A stretch of 64,000 nt of DNA from Micromonospora sp. WMMD812 (GTDB lineage Bacteria; Actinomycetota; Actinomycetes; Mycobacteriales; Micromonosporaceae). Location: NCBI RefSeq assembly GCF_027497215.1, contig NZ_CP114904.1:5413001-5477000 (forward strand), read 5' to 3'. A program made the position numbers and the translations under genes. Positions 41,922-49,549 of this stretch are shown here, one piece after another (positions within the stretch are counted from its first letter, which is position 1; every line of letters starts with the position of its first letter). Under the pieces are notes generated by a model, which was given only the letters and a program-made list of their open reading frames with translations, was not told the origin of the DNA and searched no databases.

Positions 41922-43006
41922 GTCCGTACCGCATTCCGCGGCCGCGGACGGCGGCGGGCAAGGTCGCCGGTGTGCTCGGCGCCGCGGTGGGTGTGGCCGC
42001 CGCGGGCCTCGCGGCGGGCGTCGCCACCGAGCGCGCCCTGGTCCGTCGGGCCAAGGCGGACCCGACCGACCCGTACGCGCACGAGCCCTTCGAGCAGCTG
42101 CGATACGACGACGCGTTCCGGCTGGAACTGCCGGACGGGACCGACATCCACGTCGAGGTGGTCGAGCCGACCCGGCCGGTGCCCGACAACCCGACGGTGG
42201 TGCTGGTGCACGGCTTCTGTCTGGACATGGGGACGTTCCATTTCCAGCGCAAGATGCTCACCGAGCAGGGTGAGCACCGGGTGATCGCCTACGACCAGCC
42301 CGGGCACGGCCGGTCCGGCCGGCTGGAGACCGGCGAGTACGACCTCGAGGTGCTGGGCAGCACCCTGCGCCGGGTGATCGACCGCACCGCGCCGGACGGG
42401 CCGCTGGTGCTGGTCGGCCACTCGATGGGCGGGATGACCATCATGGCCTTCGCCGAGCTGTTCCCGGAGATGTTCGGTGACCGGGTGGTCGGCACCGTGC
42501 TGATGGCCACCTCGGGCGGGCTGCTCGCCGAGACGAAGCTGGTGGCGCCGGCGCTGCTCGGCCGGGTCGGCGCGCCGGTGCTGTACATGATGAGCAACGC
42601 CACCCGGTACGGCGGCACGGTCATCGACAAGGCCCGCAAGTCCACGTCGAACGTGGCCTGGCTGCTCACCCGGAAGTACGGGTTCGGCAGCCGGAAGCCC
42701 AGCCCGGCCCTGGTGTCGTACGTGGAGACGATGAACTCGCGCACCTCGGCGGACACGGTGACCCGCTACCTGCGTACGCTGGCCACCCACTCCCGGTTTC
42801 CGGCGCTGGCCGCGCTGGCCGACACGCCGGTGTTGGTGGTGGTGGGCGACAAAGACATGATCACCCCGGTGACCCACTCGGAGGAGATCGTTCGGCGGTT
42901 GCCGCACGCCGAGTTCATCAAGATCACCGACAGTGGGCACGTGGTGATGCTGGAACACGCGGACGAGGTCAACGCCGCGCTGGCGAGGTTCCTGGAGGAG
43001 CTGTGA
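41918..43006 (+). CDS. Alpha/beta hydrolase
   Basis: A protein of 362 residues. A hydrophobic segment (about 16-37) is a likely N-terminal membrane anchor. The hydrolase core has the oxyanion-hole motif HGFCLDMGTFHFQ, nucleophile Ser169 in VGHSMGGMT, Asp in VVGDKDMITP and His in DSGHVVMLEH. It sits between alr and tsaE with 4-bp overlaps on both sides, a position conserved in many actinobacteria, but its substrate is unknown. Confidence 0.9.
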   Translation: MSPYRIPRPRTAAGKVAGVLGAAVGVAAAGLAAGVATERALVRRAKADPTDPYAHEPFEQLRYDDAFRLELPDGTDIHVEVVEPTRPVPDNPTVVLVHGFCLDMGTFHFQRKMLTEQGEHRVIAYDQPGHGRSGRLETGEYDLEVLGSTLRRVIDRTAPDGPLVLVGHSMGGMTIMAFAELFPEMFGDRVVGTVLMATSGGLLAETKLVAPALLGRVGAPVLYMMSNATRYGGTVIDKARKSTSNVAWLLTRKYGFGSRKPSPALVSYVETMNSRTSADTVTRYLRTLATHSRFPALAALADTPVLVVVGDKDMITPVTHSEEIVRRLPHAEFIKITDSGHVVMLEHADEVNAALARFLEEL

Positions 43007-43485
43007 GTCAGGTCGTGAAGCTGCCGACCGTCGCCGACACGCACGAGTTCGGCCGCCGGCTGGCCGGGGTGCTGCGCGCCGGTGACCTGGTGTTGCTGAC
43101 CGGGCCGCTGGGCGCCGGCAAGACCGCGCTGACCCAGGGCATCGGCGCCGGGCTGGGCGTGCTCGGTGACGTGACCTCGCCGACGTTCGTGATCGCCCGC
43201 GTGCACCGGCCCGACCCGGCCCGGGGCGGGCGGGTGTCGCTCGTGCACGCCGACGCGTACCGGCTGGGCGATGCCGCCGACCCGCGTGCCGAGATCGACG
43301 ACCTGGACCTGGACGCCTCGGTGGACGACTCGGTGACCGTCGTCGAGTGGGGTGAGGGCATGGTCGAGCAGCTGGTCGACGCGCACCTACGGGTCCGCAT
43401 CGACCGGCGCGACGACGACACCCGGGTCGTCGAACTGGACCCGGTCGGTGGCGACTGGGCCCAGCGCGTCACCGCCCTCCGCTGA
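43003..43485 (+). CDS. tsaE: tRNA t6A biosynthesis ATPase TsaE
   Basis: A protein of 160 residues from GTG 43003 (GTGA overlap with the hydrolase stop). P-loop GPLGAGKT (34-41), then TSPTFVIAR, HADAYRLGD and VVEWGEGM, all typical of TsaE. It works with TsaB and TsaD, encoded at 45324 and 46455, to make N6-threonylcarbamoyladenosine at position 37 of ANN-decoding tRNAs. An insertion of two genes separates it from tsaB. Confidence 0.96.
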   Translation: MSQVVKLPTVADTHEFGRRLAGVLRAGDLVLLTGPLGAGKTALTQGIGAGLGVLGDVTSPTFVIARVHRPDPARGGRVSLVHADAYRLGDAADPRAEIDDLDLDASVDDSVTVVEWGEGMVEQLVDAHLRVRIDRRDDDTRVVELDPVGGDWAQRVTALR

Positions 43486-43560
43486 GCGTGCCGGTCCGCG
43501 ACACCCGCGGTGTCGGTGCGGGCTGGTAGGAAGGGGCCGACCGACTGCGAAAGGTTGCCG

Positions 43561-44259
43561 ATGGCCGACGTACCCGACCTGGACCTGCTGGCGCTCCTGC
43601 CCGAGGAGTGGCGTGCCGCGCTCACCCCGCACCTCGACCCGGCGCGCACCGCGGCGCTGGCCGACTTCGTGGCCCGTGAATACGCCACCCAGACCGTCTT
43701 CCCGCCGCTGGAGGACCTGTTCTCCGCCTACCGGCTCTGCTCGCCGGAGGCGTGTCGGGTGCTCATCCTCGGGCAGGACCCGTACCACAGGGCCGGGCAG
43801 GCGCACGGGCTCAGCTTCAGCGTCCGCGACGGCGTGGCCGTGCCACCGTCGCTGCGCAACGTCTTCAAGGAGCTGGGCGAGGACCTCGGGACACCGAAGC
43901 CGCGCGGCGGCAACCTCGACGGCTGGGCGGCCCAGGGCGTGTTGCTGCTCAACGCCGTGCTGACCGTCCGCCAGGCCAGCCCCGGGTCGCACGCCAACCA
44001 GGGCTGGGAGGAGTTCACCGACGCCACCATCCGCGCGCTCGACGCCTCGCCGGGCCGGGTGGTCTTCCTCCTGTGGGGCGGCTACGCCCGCAAGAAGGCG
44101 GCGCTGGTCACCAACCCGCAGCACGTGGTGCTGGAGGCGGGCCACCCGAGCCCGATGAACCCGCGCGGCTTCCTCGGCAGCCGCCCGTTCAGCGCGACGA
44201 ACAAGGCGCTCGCCGACGCCGGCCTGCCCACGATCGACTGGGAGCGGTCCGCCGGCTGA
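43561..44259 (+). CDS. ung: Uracil-DNA glycosylase, family 1
   Basis: A protein of 232 residues. The catalytic water-activating motif is GQDPYH (71-76, Asp73), the uracil-binding part LLLNAVLTV, and the DNA-intercalation loop HPSPMNPRGF. This is the UNG family. It removes uracil from DNA arising from cytosine deamination. It lies between tsaE and an HTH gene, inside the otherwise conserved tsaE-tsaB block. A GAAAGG ribosome binding site precedes ATG 43561. Confidence 0.96.
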   Translation: MADVPDLDLLALLPEEWRAALTPHLDPARTAALADFVAREYATQTVFPPLEDLFSAYRLCSPEACRVLILGQDPYHRAGQAHGLSFSVRDGVAVPPSLRNVFKELGEDLGTPKPRGGNLDGWAAQGVLLLNAVLTVRQASPGSHANQGWEEFTDATIRALDASPGRVVFLLWGGYARKKAALVTNPQHVVLEAGHPSPMNPRGFLGSRPFSATNKALADAGLPTIDWERSAG

Positions 44260-44263
44260 CCGC

Positions 44264-45046
44264 TCACCCCGCCGCGCGGTCCGGGCCGCCGGCGCGGTCC
44301 GGGCCGCCTGCGCGGTCCGCGCCGCCCGTCGATTGCTGCGGGATCCGCCGCTTCCGGTAGCGGCGCAGCAGCTCGGCCGGCGGGGGATCGGCGACCTCCA
44401 CCTCCAGCAGTGGCACCACCCGGTAGCCGCGCTCGCCGTGCCGCACCTCGACGGCGTCCGGCAGCTCGTCGCACATGGCCGCGCGGATCTCGCCGTAGCG
44501 GGTGCGCCAGCGATGTTCGCCCGGCGCCTCCGGCTCGACGTGCACCCCGCCGAACTCACCCCACCGCGCGTTCCACCGCTGCGCGTAGGCACTCTTCAAC
44601 CACTGCGTGAGCCGGGCGGAATCGCGCCAGCGGATGGCGAACTCCGCGGCGTCGACCGGGATCGGCGCCCCCTGGAGCAGCGCGGCGGTGCCTCCCGCGA
44701 TCACGTGGGGCAGGTCGCCGAGCCGGTCGAGCAGCCGGTCCAGATTGAGCATGTCGATCCGGTCGGCGAGCGGCCGGCCGGCTAGGTCGGCCAGCGCGGC
44801 GTCCAGGTGCGCGTCGAGCGGTTCGACCGTCACCGTGAGCTGGACGTCCATCGCCGCGAGCAGGCGTTCCAGCAGCGGCAGGCCGGGTGATCCGTCGCCG
44901 CGCTCGACCCGGGCCACCATCGCCTGGCTGACGCCGGCCAGATCGGCCAGCGCCTGCTGGCTGAGGTCGCGCGACTCGCGCTGATGCCGGACGGTGTCGC
45001 CGAGAAGCTGGACAAGACGGCTCGACATCCCGCCATGGTCGGCCAT
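44264..45046 (-). CDS. XRE-type HTH protein with nucleotidyltransferase-like domain
   Basis: A protein of about 260 residues. Residues 10-68 are an XRE helix-turn-helix (DTVRHQRESRDLSQQALADLAGVSQAMVARVERGDGSPGLPLLERLLAAM). From about 100 onward LDRLLDRLGDLPHVIAGGTAALLQGAPIP resembles the start of AbiEii/MNT-type nucleotidyltransferases, but the following catalytic DxD is replaced by DAAEF. The tail repeats GGPDRA. The start is uncertain: ATG 45046 (GGAGG only 1 nt away), 45028 or 45076. The last lies inside a palindrome shared with 1785-1834. It ends 4 bp from the ung stop (convergent). It could be an antitoxin-like regulator; its partner is not seen. Confidence 0.65.
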   Translation of the reverse strand: MADHGGMSSRLVQLLGDTVRHQRESRDLSQQALADLAGVSQAMVARVERGDGSPGLPLLERLLAAMDVQLTVTVEPLDAHLDAALADLAGRPLADRIDMLNLDRLLDRLGDLPHVIAGGTAALLQGAPIPVDAAEFAIRWRDSARLTQWLKSAYAQRWNARWGEFGGVHVEPEAPGEHRWRTRYGEIRAAMCDELPDAVEVRHGERGYRVVPLLEVEVADPPPAELLRRYRKRRIPQQSTGGADRAGGPDRAGGPDRAAG

Positions 45047-45059
45047 ACCTCCGCGAGCG

Positions 45060-45097
45060 TTATGCCTCTCCGTCATAAATATGACGCAGAGGCATAA
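45060..45097. repeat. AT-rich palindromic element, copy 2 (at start of the HTH gene)
   Basis: Arms TTATGCCTCT (45060-45069) and AGAGGCATAA (45088-45097) enclose the inner dyad CGTCATAAATATGACG. It shares TATGCCTC, CATAAATATGAC and GAGGCATA with the copy at 1785-1834. It lies 14 bp upstream of the preferred start of the HTH gene, the position of an operator, so autoregulation by that protein is a testable idea. Confidence 0.8.
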
Positions 45098-45118
45098 GGG
45101 TCGCGAGGTGTGCCACCG

Positions 45119-45232
45119 ACGCCGTGTACCGACGTGGCCGTCGCCCGCCAGCGCGTGGACCCGGGCCAGCCGGCGACGCCGCGAACCGACATCGCCGTCG
45201 CCCACCAATGCGTGGACGCGGGCAAGCAAGCG
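45119..45232. repeat. 57-bp tandem repeat, two copies
   Basis: 45119-45175 and 45176-45232 are head-to-tail copies that match at 46 of 57 positions. The unit is a multiple of 3 and is open in several frames, giving LARVHALVGDGDVGSRRRR-like peptides on the minus strand, but no start site or gene context supports coding. The repeats lie between the palindrome and tsaB, in the 277-bp gap between the divergent HTH and tsaB genes. Confidence 0.75.
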
Positions 45233-45309
45233 AGGCGCAGGCCAGGGCCCGCTGCCGGGATCGCGGGCGCGGGAAGTGGGGCGTCACCGGGCGTGACGGC
45301 GGGGGCGGC

Positions 45310-45315
45310 TAGGCT
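45310..45315 (+). promoter_or_regulatory. -10 element of tsaB (leaderless)
   Basis: TAGGCT ends 8 nt before the tsaB GTG, so transcription should start at or next to the start codon. The same hexamer at nearly the same spacing precedes glmS, alr and the aminotransferase gene. Confidence 0.6.
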
Positions 45316-45323
45316 GGCATACC

Positions 45324-46001
45324 GTGCTCGTACTCGTGGTGGACAGCTCGACCCCCGCGGTGACCGCGGCGCTGGTGGAGGTCTCGGCGGCCGGCGTCGC
45401 GCTCCGCGCCAACCGGTGCACCGTCGATGCCCGGGCGCACGGCGAACTGCTCGCCCCGGAAGTGGACGCGGTGCTCGCCGACGCGGACGCGCGCCCGACC
45501 GACCTTGACGCGATCGTCGCCGGGCTCGGCCCCGGGCCGTTCACCGGGCTGCGGGTCGGCCTGGTCACCGCCGCCACGATGGGCCAGGTGCTCGGCATCC
45601 CGACGTACGGCGTCTGCTCGCTGGACGGCATCGGCCACCCGGCGGCTGCCGGCGAGCCGGTGCTCGCGGCGAGCGACGCGCGGCGCAAGGAGATCTACTG
45701 GGCGGTCTACGACGGCGCCGGCCAGCGGATCGCCGGGCCGGAGGTGGACACGCCCGCCGTGGCCGCCGCGCGGGCCCGCGACCTCGCGGCCACCGTCGCG
45801 GTCGGCGACGGCGCCCACCGGTACGCCGACGTCCTCGACCTGCCGATCCGTGCCGAGCCGCGCTACCCCGACCCGGTCGCGCTGGCCCGCCTGGCCGGCG
45901 AGCGGATCCGGGCCGGCGCGCCCGGCGACCGGCTCACCCCGCTCTACCTGCGACGCCCGGACGCGGTGGTGTCGATCGCCCGCAAGCCGGTCCTCCCGTG
46001 A
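45324..46001 (+). CDS. tsaB: tRNA t6A biosynthesis protein TsaB
   Basis: A protein of 225 residues from GTG 45324. The N-terminal ASKHA-like fold is clear (LVLVVDSSTPAVTAALVEV), followed by VAGLGPGPFTGLRVGLVTAATMGQVLGIPTYGV and SDARRKEIYWAVYD. It scaffolds TsaD and TsaE in the t6A complex. The stop overlaps rimI by 4 bp (GTGA). Confidence 0.95.
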   Translation: MLVLVVDSSTPAVTAALVEVSAAGVALRANRCTVDARAHGELLAPEVDAVLADADARPTDLDAIVAGLGPGPFTGLRVGLVTAATMGQVLGIPTYGVCSLDGIGHPAAAGEPVLAASDARRKEIYWAVYDGAGQRIAGPEVDTPAVAAARARDLAATVAVGDGAHRYADVLDLPIRAEPRYPDPVALARLAGERIRAGAPGDRLTPLYLRRPDAVVSIARKPVLP

Positions 46002-46450
46002 GCGCTGTCCGGCTTGACCGGTTCCGGTGGTGGCACATCGACGAGGTGCTGCCGATCGAGGCGGACCTCTTCGGCGCCGAGCAGTGGTCGCCGGCGATGT
46101 TCTGGAACGAGCTGGCCAATGGGCACCACTACCGGGTCGCCGTCGACGCGGACGGCTCGGTGCTCGGCTACGCCGGGCTGGCCGGTGCCCCACCGGACGA
46201 GGTGTGGGTGCAGAACATCGCGGTCCGCCGCGACGCCCAGCGTAGCGGCGTCGGCCGTGCCCTCCTGGAGGAGCTTCTCGCCGAGGCGACCCGGCGCGGC
46301 GCGCGCAGCACCCTGCTGGAGGTCGCCGTGGACAACGCCCCCGCCCAGCGGCTCTACGCGATGTACGGGTTCGAGCCGATCGGCGTACGGCGGGGCTACT
46401 ACCAACCGAGCAACACGGACGCGCTGGTCATGCAGCGGGACGAGGACTGA
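45998..46450 (+). CDS. rimI: Ribosomal protein S18-alanine N-acetyltransferase RimI
   Basis: A protein of 150 residues, single GNAT domain. The acetyl-CoA-binding loop is [19 protein letters not shown], followed by [31 protein letters not shown], the RimI signature. It acetylates the N-terminal alanine of ribosomal protein S18 in E. coli and may have wider targets here. It is coupled to tsaB and lies 4 bp before tsaD, the usual tsaB-rimI-tsaD order. Confidence 0.95.
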   Translation: MSAVRLDRFRWWHIDEVLPIEADLFGAEQWSPAMFWNELANGHHYRVAVDADGSVLGYAGLAGAPPDEVWVQNIAVRRDAQRSGVGRALLEELLAEATRRGARSTLLEVAVDNAPAQRLYAMYGFEPIGVRRGYYQPSNTDALVMQRDED

Positions 46451-46454
46451 CCCC

Positions 46455-47501
46455 ATGGCTGACGAACCCCTGATCCTCGGCATCGAGACCTCCTGCGACG
46501 AGACCGGGGTCGGCATCGTCCGCGGGCACACCCTGCTCGCCGACGCGCTGGCGTCCAGCGTCGAGGAGCACGCCCGGTTCGGCGGCGTGGTGCCGGAGGT
46601 GGCCAGTCGGGCCCACCTGGAGGCGATCGTGCCGACCATGGACCGGGCGCTGAAGGAGGCCGGGGTGACGATCGCGGACGTCGACGCGATCGCCGTCACC
46701 TCCGGCCCGGGCCTGGCCGGCGCGCTGCTGGTGGGCGTCGCCGCGGCCAAGGGGTACGCGCTCGCCGCCGAGAAGCCGGTCTACGGGGTGAACCACCTGG
46801 CCGCCCACGTCGCGGTGGACACCCTGGAGCACGGCCCGCTGCCCGAGCCGGCGATCGCGCTGCTGGTCTCCGGCGGGCACTCGTCGCTGCTGCTCGTCGA
46901 CGACCTCGCCCGTGGGGTCACGCCGCTCGGCGCCACCATCGACGACGCGGCCGGGGAGGCGTTCGACAAGGTGGCCCGGCTGCTCGGGCTGCCGTTCCCG
47001 GGCGGCCCGCCGATCGACCGCGAGGCCCGGGCCGGCGACGCGGCGAGCATCACCTTCCCGCGCGGGCTCACCGCCGCCAAGGACCTCGCGGCGCACCGGT
47101 ACGACTTCTCGTTCTCCGGCCTGAAGACCGCCGTGGCCCGCTGGGTGGAGGCCCGGCAGCGGGCCGGCGAGCCGGTGCCGGTCCCGGACGTGGCCGCGTC
47201 CTTTCAGGAGGCGGTCTGTGACGTGCTCACCACCAAGGCGCTGGACGCCTGCCGCGCCCACAGCATCGACACGCTGGTGATCGGCGGCGGAGTGGCGGCG
47301 AACTCGCGGCTGCGCGCGATGGCCGAGCAGCGGGCGGAGAAGCACGGCATCCGGGTGCGGGTGCCCCGGCCGAAGCTCTGCACGGACAACGGCGCGATGG
47401 TCGCCGCCCTCGGCTCGCACCTGGTCGCCGCAGGCGTCGCGCCGAGCCGGCTCAACCTGCCCGCCGACTCGGCCATGCCGCTGACCGTCGTCAGCGTGTG
47501 A
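46455..47501 (+). CDS. tsaD: tRNA N6-adenosine threonylcarbamoyltransferase TsaD
   Basis: A protein of 348 residues from ATG 46455. The Kae1/TsaD motifs are all present: [30 protein letters not shown], the metal-binding [37 protein letters not shown] and [13 protein letters not shown]. It transfers threonylcarbamoyl to A37 of tRNA. It closes the tsaB-rimI-tsaD operon. Confidence 0.97.
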   Translation: MADEPLILGIETSCDETGVGIVRGHTLLADALASSVEEHARFGGVVPEVASRAHLEAIVPTMDRALKEAGVTIADVDAIAVTSGPGLAGALLVGVAAAKGYALAAEKPVYGVNHLAAHVAVDTLEHGPLPEPAIALLVSGGHSSLLLVDDLARGVTPLGATIDDAAGEAFDKVARLLGLPFPGGPPIDREARAGDAASITFPRGLTAAKDLAAHRYDFSFSGLKTAVARWVEARQRAGEPVPVPDVAASFQEAVCDVLTTKALDACRAHSIDTLVIGGGVAANSRLRAMAEQRAEKHGIRVRVPRPKLCTDNGAMVAALGSHLVAAGVAPSRLNLPADSAMPLTVVSV

Positions 47502-47511
47502 GGGAGACCCC

Positions 47512-47766
47512 GTGATCGTCCGCATGTGGGAGGCGCGTGCCGAGTCGTACGGAGTCGCCGACCTGATCACCTGGGTCTGCGACACCGCGCTGCCCGACTT
47601 CGAGCACGACCCGCTGCACGTGTCCAGCGAGGTGTACTCGTCCACCGACCACCGGGTGGTGGTCATCTCGAAGTGGCGGAGCAACCCGCGACCGCTGCCC
47701 GAACCGCCGGCCATGCTGGTCGCGCGGCCGCCGCACTCGTGGGACTTCACGCAGGTCGATCGCTGA
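47512..47766 (+). CDS. Small conserved-type protein, possible dimeric alpha-beta barrel
   Basis: A protein of 84 residues from GTG 47512, preceded by AGGGAGACCCC. No family was firmly recognised. The alternation [28 protein letters not shown], then [19 protein letters not shown], resembles the strand-helix-strand layout of short ABM-like (dimeric alpha-beta barrel) proteins. It lies 10 bp after tsaD and is probably co-transcribed with it. Confidence 0.6.
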   Translation: MIVRMWEARAESYGVADLITWVCDTALPDFEHDPLHVSSEVYSSTDHRVVVISKWRSNPRPLPEPPAMLVARPPHSWDFTQVDR

Positions 47767-47848
47767 TCAACGGCGTGGTGGACGACACGTCCGCGGGGGT
47801 CGTAATTGGTTCGCGCGGGCATCTGCCGCCCGCTTAGCGTCGACGGTG

Positions 47849-49549
47849 ATGGGCTTCTCACCGGCCGGCGACCCCGGCGAACCTGACTCCCGGTCGGCGA
47901 CCCGCTACCTGCTCTGGGTCGCCGGCCGGCAGAAGCTGGTGTTCGGCGCCGGCCTGCTGCTCGGCGTCATCTGGATGGTCGCCCAGGCGCTGATGCCGGC
48001 CGCCGTCGGCCGCGCCGTGGACGGGCTCAGCCGCCGGGACGAGGGCGACCTGGTCACCTGGGGTCTGATCCTGCTCGGGCTGGGCGTGCTCCAGGCCGCG
48101 GCCGGGATCCTGCGGCACCAGTGCGCGGTGCGGAACTGGCTCGCCGCCGCGTACCGGACGGTGCAGCTCACCGTGCAGACCGCGAACCGGATCGGCGCGG
48201 CCCTGCCCCGCCGGGTGGCCACCGGCGAGGTGCTGAGCATCGGCACCTCCGACATCGAGCAGATCGGCCACGCGATCGACATCACCGCCCGGGGCACCGG
48301 CGCGCTCGTCGCGATCGTGGTCGTGGCGGTGATCCTGCTGGACGCCTCGGTGCCGCTCGGGCTGGTCGTGGTGCTCGGCGTACCGGTGATGATGGCGGTG
48401 GTCGCGCTGCTGATCCGGCCGCTGCACCGGCAGCAGCACGCGTACCGGGACGCCGAGGGGGCGCTGACCACCCGGGCCGGTGACATCGTCTCGGGGCTGC
48501 GGGTGCTGCGCGGCGTCGGGGGCGAGCCGGTCCTCTCGGCCCGCTACCGATCGGAGTCGCAGGCGCTGCGCGCGCACGGTGTACGGGTGGCCCGGGTCCA
48601 GGCGCTGCTGGAGGCGGCGCAGGTGCTGCTGCCCGGCGCGTTCCTGGTGCTGGTCACCTGGCTCGGCGCCCGGTTCGCGCTGGCCGGCGAGATCAGCCCC
48701 GGGCAGTTGGTCGCCTTCTACGGCTACACCGCGTTCCTGGTCAGCCCGCTGCGGCAGCTCACCGAGGCGGTGGACAAGCTGACCCGCGGCCACGTGGCCG
48801 CCCGCCGGGTGGTCCGGCTGCTCCAGCTCACCCCCGAGCTGGTCGACCCGCCGCGGCCGGTGACCGTGCCGGACGGGCCGGGCGACCTGGCCGACGTCGA
48901 GTCGGGGGTGCGGGTGCCGGCGGGCCGGTTCACCGCGCTGGCCGCCACCGCGCCCGAGGACGCGGCCGCGATCGTCGACCGACTCGGCCGGTACACCGAT
49001 TCGGACGCGACGCTGCACGGCGTACCGCTGCGGGAGCTGGCGCTGGCGACGGTGCGGGAGCGGATCCTGGTGGCCGACAACGACGCGCGCCTGTTCACCG
49101 GCGTACTGCGCGCCGAGTTGGACCCGCATGACACGGCCGACGACGCCGCGCTCGACGCGGCGTTGCGGGCGGCGAGCGCCACGGACATCGTCGAGGCGCT
49201 GCCGGACGGGCTGGACAGCCGGGTCGCGGAGCGCGGCCGGGAGTTCTCCGGCGGGCAGCAACAGCGGCTGCGGCTGGCCCGCGCCCTGGTCACGGACCCG
49301 GAGGCCCTGTTGCTGGTCGAGCCGACCAGCGCGGTGGACGCGCACACCGAGGCGCGGATCGCCGCGCGGCTGGGAGACACCCGGGCCGGCCGCACCACCC
49401 TCGTCTGCACCACGAGCCCGCTGCTGTTGGGGCGGGCCGACCACGTGATCTTCGTGGAGGACGGCAAGGTGGTCGCCGAGGGGCGGCACGCCGACCTGTA
49501 CGACACCGAGGCGCGTTACCGGGCCACGGTCGGTCGAGGGGAGGACTGA
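47849..49549 (+). CDS. Heterodimeric ABC exporter subunit with degenerate ATP site (no Walker A)
   Basis: A protein of 566 residues: six membrane helices in the N-terminal ~320 residues, then a nucleotide-binding domain. Where Walker A should be (about 359-380) there is [18 protein letters not shown], without the P-loop lysine. The signature FSGGQQQ (466-472) is intact. Walker B reads [11 protein letters not shown], with Val490 for the usual Asp, and the switch His is replaced (CTTSPLL). It shares one base with the next gene (TGATG) and must pair with it. A -10-like TAGCGT ends 8 nt before ATG 47849. Confidence 0.88.
   Translation: MGFSPAGDPGEPDSRSATRYLLWVAGRQKLVFGAGLLLGVIWMVAQALMPAAVGRAVDGLSRRDEGDLVTWGLILLGLGVLQAAAGILRHQCAVRNWLAAAYRTVQLTVQTANRIGAALPRRVATGEVLSIGTSDIEQIGHAIDITARGTGALVAIVVVAVILLDASVPLGLVVVLGVPVMMAVVALLIRPLHRQQHAYRDAEGALTTRAGDIVSGLRVLRGVGGEPVLSARYRSESQALRAHGVRVARVQALLEAAQVLLPGAFLVLVTWLGARFALAGEISPGQLVAFYGYTAFLVSPLRQLTEAVDKLTRGHVAARRVVRLLQLTPELVDPPRPVTVPDGPGDLADVESGVRVPAGRFTALAATAPEDAAAIVDRLGRYTDSDATLHGVPLRELALATVRERILVADNDARLFTGVLRAELDPHDTADDAALDAALRAASATDIVEALPDGLDSRVAERGREFSGGQQQRLRLARALVTDPEALLLVEPTSAVDAHTEARIAARLGDTRAGRTTLVCTTSPLLLGRADHVIFVEDGKVVAEGRHADLYDTEARYRATVGRGED

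Noticed and set aside
45119..45232. CRISPR array
   Set aside because: Only two contiguous 57-bp repeats without spacers and no cas genes.
45110..45508. Open frame across the tandem repeat
   Set aside because: No ribosome binding site, repeat-derived sequence, and it overlaps tsaB in another frame.
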